Source: Chromobacterium sp. IIBBL 290-4
Lineage (GTDB): Bacteria; Pseudomonadota; Gammaproteobacteria; Burkholderiales; Chromobacteriaceae
Length of the DNA stretch: 64,000 nucleotides
Assembly: GCF_024207115.1 (NCBI RefSeq)
Contig: NZ_CP100128.1
Span: 1,612,001-1,676,000, forward strand
Reading direction: 5' to 3'
Shown here: positions 7,907 to 16,145 of the stretch, piece by piece
Layout of the letters: every line of letters begins with the position of its first letter
Position numbering within the stretch: position 1 is the stretch's first letter
The notes under the pieces: model-generated
The model's database searches: none
What the model was told of the DNA's origin: nothing
What the model saw: only the letters and a program-made list of their open reading frames with translations
Position numbers and translations under genes: made by a program

Positions 7907-10168
7907 ATGGCGGAAGCGGGATGGTGGGGCTGGGGACAGCAGTGGTGGGACTACTGGACCGACGCCGCGCAGCGCGGCCTGCTGTTTTTCGACGTGCTGC
8001 GCGAGCGCGGCGACACCTATCTGGAGCATCAGGCTTCCGGCCATCCGCCGGTGCTGGTGTTCGACTACGACATCATCGTCGACGGCCGCGAACTGGAGCG
8101 GCCGGTCAACTACGCCTTGGCCGCCATCCGGCCGCCTGAGGATTGCCCGGCGGCCGACCCGGCCAAGCGCCCCTTCGTGGTGATCGATCCGCGCGCCGGC
8201 CACGGGCCGGGGATAGGCGGCTTCAAGATGGACAGCGAAATCGGCATCGCTCTGCGCCAGGGCCATCCTTGCTATTTCGTGATGTTCTTTCCGGTGCCGG
8301 TGGAGGGGCAGACCATAGAGTGCGTCTGGAACGCCGAGAAGGCGTTTTTGCGCAAGGTGGGCGAGCTGCATCCGGGCAACGCCGGCAAGCCTTTCGTCAT
8401 CGGCAACTGCCAGGGCGGCTGGGCGCTGGCCATGGTGGCGGCGTCGGCGCCGGAACTGGTGGGGCCTATCCTGCTGGCCGGCTCGCCGCTGTCGTATTGG
8501 GCCGGCGTGGCCGGCAAGAACCCGATGCGCTATCAGGGCGGCATGCTGGGCGGCACCTGGACTGCCTCGCTGGCCGGCGACCTCGGCCATGGCCAGTTCG
8601 ACGGCGCGCAGCTGGTGGGCAATTTCGAACAGCTGGACCCGGCCAACACCTATTGGAAGAAGGGCTACCATCTGTATTCCCATATCGACCAGGAGCGCGG
8701 CCGCTTTCTGGAGTTCGAGCGCTGGTGGGGCGGCCATTATCTGCTCAACAAGGGCGAGATGGAGTGGATCAGCCAGAACCTGTTCGTCGGCAACCGCTTG
8801 AGCCGCGGCGAAGTGTATCTGGAGGATGGCCAGACCCGGATCGACCTCAGGCAGATCCGCTCGCCCATCATCGTGTTCGCCTCCTGGGGCGACAACATCA
8901 CGCCGCCGCAACAGGCCTTGTACTGGATCGCCGACTTGTACAAGGACGTGGAAGACATCCGCAACAATGAGCAGACCATCGTCTACTGCCTGCACGAGCA
9001 GATCGGCCATCTCGGCATCTTCGTGTCGGCCGGCGTGGCCAATAAGGAGCACAGCGAGCTGGCCAGCGCGCTGGACCTGATAGATGTGCTGCCGCCCGGC
9101 CTGTACGAGGCGGTGATCACCGACACCTATCCGGAAACGCCGGGCCTGCAGTATCTGCAAGGCCGCTATTTGATCCGCTTCGAACCGCGCGAAGTGGCGG
9201 ATGTCCTGGCGCTGGGCGACGGCCGCGACGGCGAGAAAGCCTTCCAGGTGGTGAAGCGGGTGGCCGAGATCAACCAGCAGCTGTACGACTGTTTCATTTC
9301 GCCATGGGTCAAGACCTTCAGCACGCCACAAACCGCGCACTGGCTGCGCGAATCGCATTTTTCCCGCGCCGAACGGAGCTGGTTTTCCAGCAACAACCCC
9401 TGGTTGTTCGCCTTGCCGGATTGGGCGGCCAAGGTGCGCGCGGCCAGGCAGCCGCTGGATAAGGCCAACCCGTTCTGGCAATGGCAGGAAACCGTGTCCG
9501 GCTGGACCGCGAGCGTGCTGGACGGCTGGCGCGACCAGCGCGACGCGCTCAAGGAAATGACTTTCCGCGCGGTGTACGACGCGCCGCTGACGGCGGCGAT
9601 GGTGGGGCTGTCGCCCAGCCGGCCTTATGTGGTGCGCAATCAGCAGGCGGGTTGGGAGCGGCTGGAAATGCAGCGGCTCAAGCGCAAGGAGCTGGAGCAA
9701 TTCTATTCCGAAGGCGGCGCGGTGGATGGTTTCCTGCGCCTGCTGATTTATGTGGCCATCGGCAACGGCGTGGTCGATGTGCGGCCGTTCAACGCCATCC
9801 GCCGCGTGATGCAGGATACTGGCCTGGGCGAAGAGCTGACGCTGGAGGCGTTCAAGCAGGCGGTGCGCCGCCAGACCTGGCTGGTGCGCAACGACGAAAA
9901 ACGCGCGCTGGCCACCATTCGCGACTTGCTGCCGGGCGAGCAGCAGCGCGAGATGGCGCTGGAGCTGGTGATGCTGCTGCTGGCCGCGGCCGGCCCCATC
10001 AGCGTGGAAAAGCAGCAGCGGCTGGGGCGGGTGGCGCTGGCGATGGGCGTGGCCAAGCAAAAGCCCGATCCCGGCGAACTCTACCACGCGAAGCCCGTCG
10101 AGCCGCCTGAGGCGCCGGCGCCTTCCCCCGCCAAGCGCGCGCCGCGCAAGCGCAAAAGCAGCAGTTGA
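7907..10168 (+). CDS. DUF3141 protein, PHA synthase (PhaC)-like alpha/beta hydrolase
   Basis: A 753-residue cytoplasmic protein. Residues about 45-375 are an alpha/beta-hydrolase domain close to PhaC polyhydroxyalkanoate synthases: the lipase-like box GNCQGG places a nucleophilic Cys at 168, WGDNITPP gives Asp 329 and GHLGIF gives His 368, so the Cys-Asp-His triad is complete. The C-terminal ~370 residues are specific to the DUF3141 family, with a basic Ala/Pro-rich tail. Whether it polymerises hydroxyacyl-CoA or only hydrolyses thioesters is not known; no phaA/phaB/phasin gene is nearby. The ATG at 7907 follows a perfect AGGAGG with 5-bp spacing. Confidence 0.85.
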   Translation: MAEAGWWGWGQQWWDYWTDAAQRGLLFFDVLRERGDTYLEHQASGHPPVLVFDYDIIVDGRELERPVNYALAAIRPPEDCPAADPAKRPFVVIDPRAGHGPGIGGFKMDSEIGIALRQGHPCYFVMFFPVPVEGQTIECVWNAEKAFLRKVGELHPGNAGKPFVIGNCQGGWALAMVAASAPELVGPILLAGSPLSYWAGVAGKNPMRYQGGMLGGTWTASLAGDLGHGQFDGAQLVGNFEQLDPANTYWKKGYHLYSHIDQERGRFLEFERWWGGHYLLNKGEMEWISQNLFVGNRLSRGEVYLEDGQTRIDLRQIRSPIIVFASWGDNITPPQQALYWIADLYKDVEDIRNNEQTIVYCLHEQIGHLGIFVSAGVANKEHSELASALDLIDVLPPGLYEAVITDTYPETPGLQYLQGRYLIRFEPREVADVLALGDGRDGEKAFQVVKRVAEINQQLYDCFISPWVKTFSTPQTAHWLRESHFSRAERSWFSSNNPWLFALPDWAAKVRAARQPLDKANPFWQWQETVSGWTASVLDGWRDQRDALKEMTFRAVYDAPLTAAMVGLSPSRPYVVRNQQAGWERLEMQRLKRKELEQFYSEGGAVDGFLRLLIYVAIGNGVVDVRPFNAIRRVMQDTGLGEELTLEAFKQAVRRQTWLVRNDEKRALATIRDLLPGEQQREMALELVMLLLAAAGPISVEKQQRLGRVALAMGVAKQKPDPGELYHAKPVEPPEAPAPSPAKRAPRKRKSSS

Positions 10169-10246
10169 GTTTGGACGCCGGCGGCGAGTGGGCTTACACT
10201 CGCCGCTCTGGCCGCGGAGCGGATGCAAAGTCTCGCTTCTAGAGGA

Positions 10247-10267
10247 CCCGGCAAAGCCGGGCCTTTT
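10247..10267 (+). terminator. Probable terminator after the DUF3141 gene
   Basis: A 6-bp GC stem (CCCGGC/GCCGGG) with an AAA loop is followed by CC and four T. It is short in T, so termination may be partial. The remaining 160 bp before the VF530 gene hold two more GC hairpins (around 10336-10355 and 10379-10399) without T runs. Confidence 0.5.
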
Positions 10268-10428
10268 CGCATAAGCGTTTGATTCCGCTGCCTGGCCACT
10301 GAGTCCCAACCCCCGCCCTTGCCCTGCAAGCGGGCCTCGCCTTCAAGTCGGCGAGAAGGGCATTATTAATAATCTGCGGCGGCGAGCGGGGCTCGCCGCA
10401 TCTGATGATGTATTGGAGCGCGCGGCGG

Positions 10429-10689
10429 ATGAGCCATCAAGCCAATAATCCCACTCACGGCGTCACGCTGGAGAAAATGCTGACTGAACTGCAAGCCCAT
10501 TTCGGCTGGGAAGGGCTGTCGGAGCGGGTCAATATCCGCTGTTTCAGCCAGGACCCCAGCATCAAGTCCAGCCTGACCTTTCTGCGGCGCACGCCCTGGG
10601 CGCGCGCCCAGGTGGAGGCGCTGTTCGTCGAAATGAAGTCCCGCCCGGCGGATGCCCGCCCCAAGCTGTTCGGCAAGAAAGCTTCCTGA
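10429..10689 (+). CDS. VF530-family (DUF2132) small DNA-binding protein
   Basis: An 86-residue protein matching the VF530/DUF2132 family: [20 protein letters not shown] near the start, then [20 protein letters not shown] and [10 protein letters not shown]. The family's structure is a small helical fold and DNA binding has been proposed for it, but the cellular role is unknown. The ATG at 10429 is chosen because homologues begin shortly before the NxPxHG motif; in-frame ATGs at 10405 and 10408 are alternatives. Confidence 0.85.
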   Translation: MSHQANNPTHGVTLEKMLTELQAHFGWEGLSERVNIRCFSQDPSIKSSLTFLRRTPWARAQVEALFVEMKSRPADARPKLFGKKAS

Positions 10690-10769
10690 TTCCACGCATC
10701 CATTTGCCTTGGCCTGCGTTATGCTGAGTGAGATCGCGGCCAGGCCGCGCCATGCGCAAGGAGAGAGCA

Positions 10770-11339
10770 ATGGAAGTGGAAATCAGCGTCGAAGCGGAAA
10801 AAAAGCGGCTCAACAGCTGGGTGGCGCTCACCGTGGTGCTGCTGTCGGTGCTGATGGGCCTGGGCAAGCTGAAGGACGACAATATCGTCCAGACCCGGCA
10901 GCTGCTCAAGGCCGACGCCGCCGACGCCTGGTCGGAATACCAAGCCAAGAAGATCAAGCTGCATCTGACCGAGGCCGGCCTGCGCCAGGCCGAGATGCTG
11001 GTGCTGGCCAATCCCGCCAGCGCGGCGGCGTTAAAGCCGCAACAGCAGCAATTGCGCCAGGAGATCAGCCGCTACAAGCAGGAAAGCGAAGCGCTGCAGC
11101 GCAAGGCCGAGGGCAAGGAGCAGGGCTTTGAAGCGCTGAACGCGCGGCATGATCTGTTCGACATCAGCGACGCGGCCTTGTCCATCGCCGTGGCCTGCGC
11201 CGCCGTGGCGGCCTTGTCCGCCAATCTGCTGCCCTTGTTCGCCGCCTGGGGCTTCGGCGCTTTGGGCATGGTGTTCTGGCTGGCCGGTTTCGCCGGCTGG
11301 AATCTGCGCATCGAGTGGCTGGTGTCGCTGCTGGGCTGA
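10770..11339 (+). CDS. DUF4337 membrane protein
   Basis: A 189-residue protein with one N-terminal membrane helix (about residues 17-33), a long helical, partly coiled-coil section (about 45-125, rich in Gln, Lys, Glu, Ala) and two C-terminal membrane helices (about 138-180). This layout and the motif DAWSEYQAKKIK match DUF4337. Function unknown. ATG at 10770 follows AAGGAGAG, a good ribosome-binding site. Confidence 0.82.
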   Translation: MEVEISVEAEKKRLNSWVALTVVLLSVLMGLGKLKDDNIVQTRQLLKADAADAWSEYQAKKIKLHLTEAGLRQAEMLVLANPASAAALKPQQQQLRQEISRYKQESEALQRKAEGKEQGFEALNARHDLFDISDAALSIAVACAAVAALSANLLPLFAAWGFGALGMVFWLAGFAGWNLRIEWLVSLLG

Positions 11340-11438
11340 GGGGGTTCGCAGGCGGGGATTTGGATTGCAATTGTCATTAATTTGCCGCAAGCTGTGACCG
11401 GTTGCGGTTTATCCTTTCCTTGCCACAGGAGCTTTGCG

Positions 11439-12050
11439 ATGAAACTGTATCTCACCCCCGGCGCCTGCTCGCTGGCCCCGCATATCGCGCTGCACGCCAG
11501 CGGCCTGCCGTTCGCCACGGAGGCGGTCGATCTGCATGCTTCGCCGCGCACGACCGCCGGCGGCGTCGATTTTTCCACCCTCAATCCCAAGGGCTATGTG
11601 CCGGTGCTGCAACTGGATAATGGAGAGCTGCTGACCGAAGGCGCGGCCATCCTGCAGTACATCGCCGACCAAGTTCCGGACAAGGCGCTGGCGCCGGCCA
11701 ATGGCACGCTGCCGCGCTATCGTCTGCAGGAGTGGCTGAATTACATAGCCATGGAAGTGCACAAGAATTTCATGCCGATGTGGTTCGCCAAGACCGACCA
11801 AGCCAAGGACGAGATCTGGGCCCGCTTGCAGCCGCGCTACGCGCTGCTGCAGCAACAGCTGGAGAAAACGCCTTATCTGCTGGGCGACCAATTCACCGTG
11901 GCGGACGCCTATCTGTTCGCAATCTTGTCTTGGCCGCAATATGTGCAGCGCTCCCTGGCCGATTACCCGGCCTTGCTGAGCTTCCTGCGACGCGCCGAAG
12001 AACTGCCGGCGGTGCGGCAGGCGCTGCAAGCGGAAGAGGCGATGAATTAA
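11439..12050 (+). CDS. Glutathione S-transferase, beta-class-like
   Basis: A 203-residue cytosolic GST. The thioredoxin-like N-terminal domain (1-80) begins MKLYLTPGACSLAPHI, with the beta-class active-site Cys at 10; NPKGYVPVLQLDNGELLTEG holds the cis-Pro and the glutathione-binding Glu-Gly. The helical C-terminal domain contains the fold-stabilising GDQFTVADAYLFAIL. It would conjugate or reduce electrophiles with glutathione. A second GST (62610-63230) shares the N-terminal signature. CAGGAG precedes the ATG; an intrinsic terminator follows. Confidence 0.9.
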   Translation: MKLYLTPGACSLAPHIALHASGLPFATEAVDLHASPRTTAGGVDFSTLNPKGYVPVLQLDNGELLTEGAAILQYIADQVPDKALAPANGTLPRYRLQEWLNYIAMEVHKNFMPMWFAKTDQAKDEIWARLQPRYALLQQQLEKTPYLLGDQFTVADAYLFAILSWPQYVQRSLADYPALLSFLRRAEELPAVRQALQAEEAMN

Positions 12051-12073
12051 GTTCTCATGCCATCTATTGCCCT

Positions 12074-12098
12074 ATGCCCGGCCAGTCCGGGCATTTTT
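12074..12098 (+). terminator. Intrinsic terminator after GST
   Basis: Perfect 8-bp stem ATGCCCGG/CCGGGCAT with a 5-base loop, followed by TTTTT. It lies 24 bp after the GST stop codon. Confidence 0.85.
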
Positions 12099-12195
12099 GT
12101 TCCTGATTTCGATCATTAGCGTCGCAGTCATGGCTTGTGGGGGCGGATGGGCTGTAGCACACTCGCGGCTCGATCAAAAATAACAGAGGTCTGCC

Positions 12196-14103
12196 GTGAA
12201 ACTATCCGGACTCTTTGCCGCGTCTTTGCTCTCGCTCGCCGTTTCCGCCGCCTGGGCCGCGCCGGTCCAGCTGCGGGTGCTGGAAACCTCCGACGTCCAC
12301 ATGAACCTGCTGGCTTATGATTATTATCAGGACAAACCGGTGGCCGATTTCGGCCTGGAGCGCACCGCCAGCCTGATCGCCGCCGCGCGCGCCGAAGCGC
12401 CCAACAGCCTGCTGATCGACAACGGCGACCTGCTGCAGGGCAGCCCGATGGGCGATCTGGCGGCCAAGATCAAGCCGCTGAAGGCCGGTGAAACCCACCC
12501 GGCCTACAAAGTGCTGAATGCCCTGAACTACGACGCCGGCAATCTGGGCAACCACGAATTCAATTACGGCCTGCCCTTCCTGCAACAGTCGCTGAAGGGC
12601 GCGGCCTATCCCTACGTCAACGCCAATGTGTTGGACGCCAAGACCGGCCAGCCGCTGTTCACGCCCTACGCCCTGCTCAAGCGCGAACTGAAAGACAGCG
12701 AGGGCAAGACCCATGCGCTGACGGTGGGGGTGATAGGCTTCGTGCCGCCGCAGATCCTGCAATGGGACAAGAACAATCTGCAGGGCAAGGTGACAGTGCG
12801 CGACATCGTGGAAACCGCCCGCGACTACGTGCCCAAGATGCGCGCCGCCGGCGCCGACATCGTCATCGCGGTGCCGCACTCCGGCTTTGAAAAGGGCGAG
12901 CAGCCGCGCTTTGCCGAAAACGCGGTGTCGAATCTGGCCGAGGTGGCGGGCATCGACGCCATCCTGTTCGGCCATGCCCACGCCGAATTTCCTTCGCCAG
13001 CCTTTGCCGGCTATCCCAAGGTGGACTTGAAAGCCGGCACCATCAACGGGGTGCCGGCGGTGATGCCGGGCCGCTGGGGCGACCATCTGGGCGTGATCGA
13101 CCTGACGCTGGAACAGGTGAACGGCAAATGGCAGGTGGTGTCGAGGCAAGCGGCTTTGCGGCCCATCTTCGACAAGCAGGCCAAGAAGCCGCTGGTGGAG
13201 GCCGACCCGCGGGTGAAGGCGCTGGTGGACGCCGAGCATCAGGCCACGCTGGACTATGTGCGCGGCGAGGTGGCGGCCACCAAGCGACCGATCTACAGCT
13301 ATTTCGCCCAGGTGGCCGATGATCCGTCGGTGGCGCTGGTGGCCGAGGCGCAGCGCTGGTATATGCAGCGCGCGCTGCAAGGCACCGAATACGAGAAGCT
13401 GCCGATTCTATCCGCCGCCGCCCCGTTCAAGGCCGGCGGCCGCCAGGGCTGGAACTACTACACCGATATTCCGGCCGGCAAGCTGGCCATCCGCAACCTG
13501 GCCGACCTCTACATCTACCCCAACACCATCAAGGCGGTGAAGATCACCGGCGCCGATGTGCGCGAGTGGCTGGAGATGTCGGCCGGCCAGTTCAATCGCA
13601 TCGACCCCAAGGGCGCGGCGGCGCAGGCGCTGATCAATCCGGAATTCCGCTCCTACAATTTCGACAGCCTGTACGGCGTGAGCTACCAGATCGACGTGAC
13701 CCAGCCGGCGCGCTACGACGGCAACGGCAAGCTGGCCGCGCCGGACAGCCATCGCATCGTCAAGCTGAGCTTTCAGGGCAAGCCCATCGACGCCAAGCAG
13801 CGCTTCATTGTAGTGACCAACAACTACCGCGCCAGCGGCGGCGGCAACTTCCCCGGCATCGCCGCCGACAAGATCGTGGTGGACGCGCCGGACGAGAACC
13901 GCGCCGCGCTGGCCAGCTATCTCGCCAGCAAGAAGGTGATCGATCTGGGCCAGGGCCAAAGCTGGCGCATTCTGCCGGTGGCCGGCGTGGGCCTGCGCTT
14001 CGAAACCGGCGCCGGCGCCTTGCGCTATCTGCCCGAGCAGAAGCAGTTCAAGCTGGTGAAGGAGAACGGCGACGGCTCGGCCACGCTGGAGCTGGTGAAA
14101 TAA
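12196..14103 (+). CDS. cpdB: 2',3'-cyclic-nucleotide 2'-phosphodiesterase / 3'-nucleotidase (CpdB)
   Basis: A 635-residue periplasmic enzyme, near the normal CpdB length of about 650. It has a Sec signal peptide (cleavage after AWA, about residue 21). The N-terminal metallophosphatase domain shows LETSDVHMNL, the metal motif LIDNGDLLQGSP, GNHEFNYG and GHAHAEFP. The C-terminal 5'-nucleotidase domain (about 360-600) holds VVTNNYRASGGGNFPG, typical of substrate-binding loops in CpdB. It converts 2',3'-cyclic nucleotides to nucleosides plus phosphate, allowing use of extracellular RNA products. The start is GTG at 12196 after AGAGGT. Confidence 0.93.
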   Translation: MKLSGLFAASLLSLAVSAAWAAPVQLRVLETSDVHMNLLAYDYYQDKPVADFGLERTASLIAAARAEAPNSLLIDNGDLLQGSPMGDLAAKIKPLKAGETHPAYKVLNALNYDAGNLGNHEFNYGLPFLQQSLKGAAYPYVNANVLDAKTGQPLFTPYALLKRELKDSEGKTHALTVGVIGFVPPQILQWDKNNLQGKVTVRDIVETARDYVPKMRAAGADIVIAVPHSGFEKGEQPRFAENAVSNLAEVAGIDAILFGHAHAEFPSPAFAGYPKVDLKAGTINGVPAVMPGRWGDHLGVIDLTLEQVNGKWQVVSRQAALRPIFDKQAKKPLVEADPRVKALVDAEHQATLDYVRGEVAATKRPIYSYFAQVADDPSVALVAEAQRWYMQRALQGTEYEKLPILSAAAPFKAGGRQGWNYYTDIPAGKLAIRNLADLYIYPNTIKAVKITGADVREWLEMSAGQFNRIDPKGAAAQALINPEFRSYNFDSLYGVSYQIDVTQPARYDGNGKLAAPDSHRIVKLSFQGKPIDAKQRFIVVTNNYRASGGGNFPGIAADKIVVDAPDENRAALASYLASKKVIDLGQGQSWRILPVAGVGLRFETGAGALRYLPEQKQFKLVKENGDGSATLELVK

Positions 14104-14130
14104 GACGAGTCGAAGTCTAGGCCGTCGCAG

Positions 14131-14152
14131 AACGGGGGCGCTGGCCCCCGTT
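14131..14152. terminator. Hairpin between cpdB and speD (bidirectional terminator candidate)
   Basis: Perfect 9-bp stem AACGGGGGC/GCCCCCGTT with GCTG loop lies between two convergent genes, 27 bp after cpdB and 2 bp after the speD stop on the other strand. T runs are short on both strands, so it is a candidate only. Confidence 0.5.
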
Positions 14153-14154
14153 GC

Positions 14155-14508
14155 TCATGGCAAGCGCCCGCGTTCGACCAGCCGGGTTTCGCGGCGGCCG
14201 GGCCGCAGCGCGGCGGCGAGGTGGGCGAGGGCGGTTTCCAGCTGCGGCTCGCCGCACATAAACAGATCCAGCGCCGCATAGCCGTGCTCCGGCCAGGTGT
14301 GGATGCTGAGGTGCGATTCCATCAGCAGCAGAATGCCGGTGACGCCCTGGCCATCGCCAAAATGATGGACATGGCCGGCCAGGACGGTGGCGCCGGCCAG
14401 CCGCGCCGCCTCGCGCAGCGCCGCCTCCACCGCCGCCGGATCGGCCAGGGCGGCGGGCGGGCAATCATGAAAATCCGCCAGCAGATGGCGGCCCAGCGCT
14501 TTCGTCAT
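14155..14508 (-). CDS. speD: S-adenosylmethionine decarboxylase, bacterial class 1B-like
   Basis: A 117-residue proenzyme. The self-cleavage and catalytic motif MESHLSIHTWPEHGYAALD is intact: Ser 65 becomes the pyruvoyl group, His 70 assists processing and Cys 85 (FMCG) is the expected proton donor, the same spacing as in the small Thermotoga-type SpeD. It decarboxylates S-adenosylmethionine to supply the aminopropyl donor for spermidine-type synthases. Its ATG overlaps the stop of the tiny upstream membrane-peptide gene (ATGA), so it is the last cistron of the DUF350-SPFH-DUF4178 series, and the aminopropyltransferase gene lies divergently at 17675. Confidence 0.93.
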   Translation of the reverse strand: MTKALGRHLLADFHDCPPAALADPAAVEAALREAARLAGATVLAGHVHHFGDGQGVTGILLLMESHLSIHTWPEHGYAALDLFMCGEPQLETALAHLAAALRPGRRETRLVERGRLP

Positions 14509-14666
14509 TTGTGGCCGCCGCTGCTCCAGCCCGAGCTGTGGCCGCTGCCGTAGCTGCGGCCGCCGCCGGAGGCACCGCCCATGCCGTTGCTGGCGTTGAT
14601 CAGATTGATGATGGTGGTGACCACCAGCACCAGGATGCAGTATTTGCGGTAATTGCCTGGGGTCAA
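14505..14666 (-). CDS. Tiny membrane protein with Ser/Gly-rich tail
   Basis: A 53-residue protein starting at a TTG (14666-14664), 9 bp after an AGGAGG that lies inside the last codons of the DUF4178 gene. It has one membrane helix (YCILVLVVTTIINLI, about residues 8-22) and a tail made almost only of Gly, Ser, His, Tyr and Trp (GGASGGGRSYGSGHSSGWSS). Its stop overlaps the speD start. The tight packing on both sides supports it being a real gene; it resembles the short proteins that accompany DUF4178/DUF350 genes, but I cannot name a family. Confidence 0.65.
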   Translation of the reverse strand: MTPGNYRKYCILVLVVTTIINLINASNGMGGASGGGRSYGSGHSSGWSSGGHK

Positions 14667-14670
14667 AAGC

Positions 14671-16137
14671 TCATTCCTCCTTGCGGATCGGCAAGGCCAG
14701 CACAAAGCAGGCGATCATGCAGATCACGAAGCCGTCGTCCAGCTCATTGCCTATCCAAGCCAGCGGCAGGTTGAGCAGCAGCAAGATCAGGCCGTATTTG
14801 ATGCCTATGCTCTGCAGGCTGGACTCGTCCTCCGCCTCGTCCACGTGCATGGGCGCCAGTTCCGGCTGGCCGAACCATTTGCCGACGGCTTCATTGCTGG
14901 CCTTGTCGCTGCGGGTCCAGGTCATTTCCTGTTCCGACCATTCGCGCGACAGCCTTTGCTGGCCGCTGGCGTTTTGATATTCGCTGAGCAGCAGGCTGTC
15001 GCCCAGCTTGGCGCGCCAGGGGAAGGCGCCGGCGGCGTAGACGATGGAGGCGCGGTAATCCGGATAGGCGCGGCTATAGGTTTTGTTGTCCAGCACCGCG
15101 TAATCGGCGCGCAGGCTGTCCACCCAGCAATCCATCAGGCTGCCGATGAACCAGCCCTCGCTGCTTTCCACCAGCCAGCGGAAGCCCTTGTCCACGTTGT
15201 ACAGCAGGTATTCGGTCCAGCGGCTGGCGTCTTCGTCGTCGGTCTGCCACACCAGCGCGCCGGTGACGGTCCAGGGCAGCCGCTCTATGGTGGCGGTGCC
15301 GCCAAGCTCCAGCGTCAGGCCCGGCGCTTCCTCGGCGCGCTTGTGCATGCCGATGACGGTGGCCACGTCGCCGGTCAGGTCCACCTGGCTGTGGCAATGG
15401 CCGCAGGTGATCTGGGTGGCGGCGCCGGCGCGGTAATCTAGCGGCGCGGCGCAGCCGGGGCAGGCCAGCGTGGCGACGCTGCCTTTGAGCTTGCCGGTTT
15501 TCTCCTCGATCATCCGCGTGTCGCGCAGCAGCTGCATTTTCAGCTGCGGCAGCGTGGTCGCCTGGCCGATGAACAGCTCGGGCGCGTCGGGATGGTCGGA
15601 GTAGTCCAGCGTCAAAAACATCTGCTGGCAGCGGGCGTCGGCCACCTGGGCCTGCCAGCCGTCGCCGACGCTGAACGGCAGCTCGCCTTCGCCGCCTATG
15701 CACTGCGCCTGGCGCACGTCGGAGAACACGAAGTCGCGGTTGAGGTGGGTGTAGGACTGGCCGGGCTGCAGGCCGTCGAAGGCCGGCGCTTGCGGGTCTT
15801 GGCCCACCGGCAGCGTCAGCACGTATTGGCCGACGCTTTCCGACAGCCAGCCGCCGCGGCCGTCGTCGAACAGCAGATACCATTCATTCCACACGCCGGC
15901 GTCGTAGCGCAGCTGGATGCGGCCGACGATGCTGAAGTTGCGGTCGATATAGCGGCCGCTGCTGGTGATCTGCAGCGGCGAGTAGTCGTCCAGCAGCTCG
16001 GCCATCTTGCCGATGTCGCGCACGCTGTCGGCGTCGCGCAGCAGCGTGCTGCGGCAATACTGGCAGACGGCCAACACGGAGCTGGCGGCGCGGAACTCGA
16101 CGTCGGCGCCGCAGGAGGGGCAGGCGATGCGGTACAT
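14671..16137 (-). CDS. DUF4178 protein with two zinc ribbons and C-terminal membrane helices
   Basis: A 488-residue protein. It starts with a zinc ribbon (CPSCGADVEF...CQYC, residues 7-29), then a DUF4178 domain (about 50-190) with YLLFDDGRGGWLSES. A second zinc ribbon (CPGCAAPLDY...CGHC, about 227-250) precedes a second DUF4178 domain (about 270-410) with EYLLYNVDKGFRWLVES. Two membrane helices lie near the C-terminus (about 445-482). The duplication suggests an internal repeat. DUF4178 is known mostly from genomic context with SPFH proteins, DUF350 proteins and polyamine enzymes; its biochemical role is not established. It starts 8 bp after the SPFH gene. Confidence 0.85.
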   Translation of the reverse strand: MYRIACPSCGADVEFRAASSVLAVCQYCRSTLLRDADSVRDIGKMAELLDDYSPLQITSSGRYIDRNFSIVGRIQLRYDAGVWNEWYLLFDDGRGGWLSESVGQYVLTLPVGQDPQAPAFDGLQPGQSYTHLNRDFVFSDVRQAQCIGGEGELPFSVGDGWQAQVADARCQQMFLTLDYSDHPDAPELFIGQATTLPQLKMQLLRDTRMIEEKTGKLKGSVATLACPGCAAPLDYRAGAATQITCGHCHSQVDLTGDVATVIGMHKRAEEAPGLTLELGGTATIERLPWTVTGALVWQTDDEDASRWTEYLLYNVDKGFRWLVESSEGWFIGSLMDCWVDSLRADYAVLDNKTYSRAYPDYRASIVYAAGAFPWRAKLGDSLLLSEYQNASGQQRLSREWSEQEMTWTRSDKASNEAVGKWFGQPELAPMHVDEAEDESSLQSIGIKYGLILLLLNLPLAWIGNELDDGFVICMIACFVLALPIRKEE

Positions 16138-16145
16138 GCGTCGGT

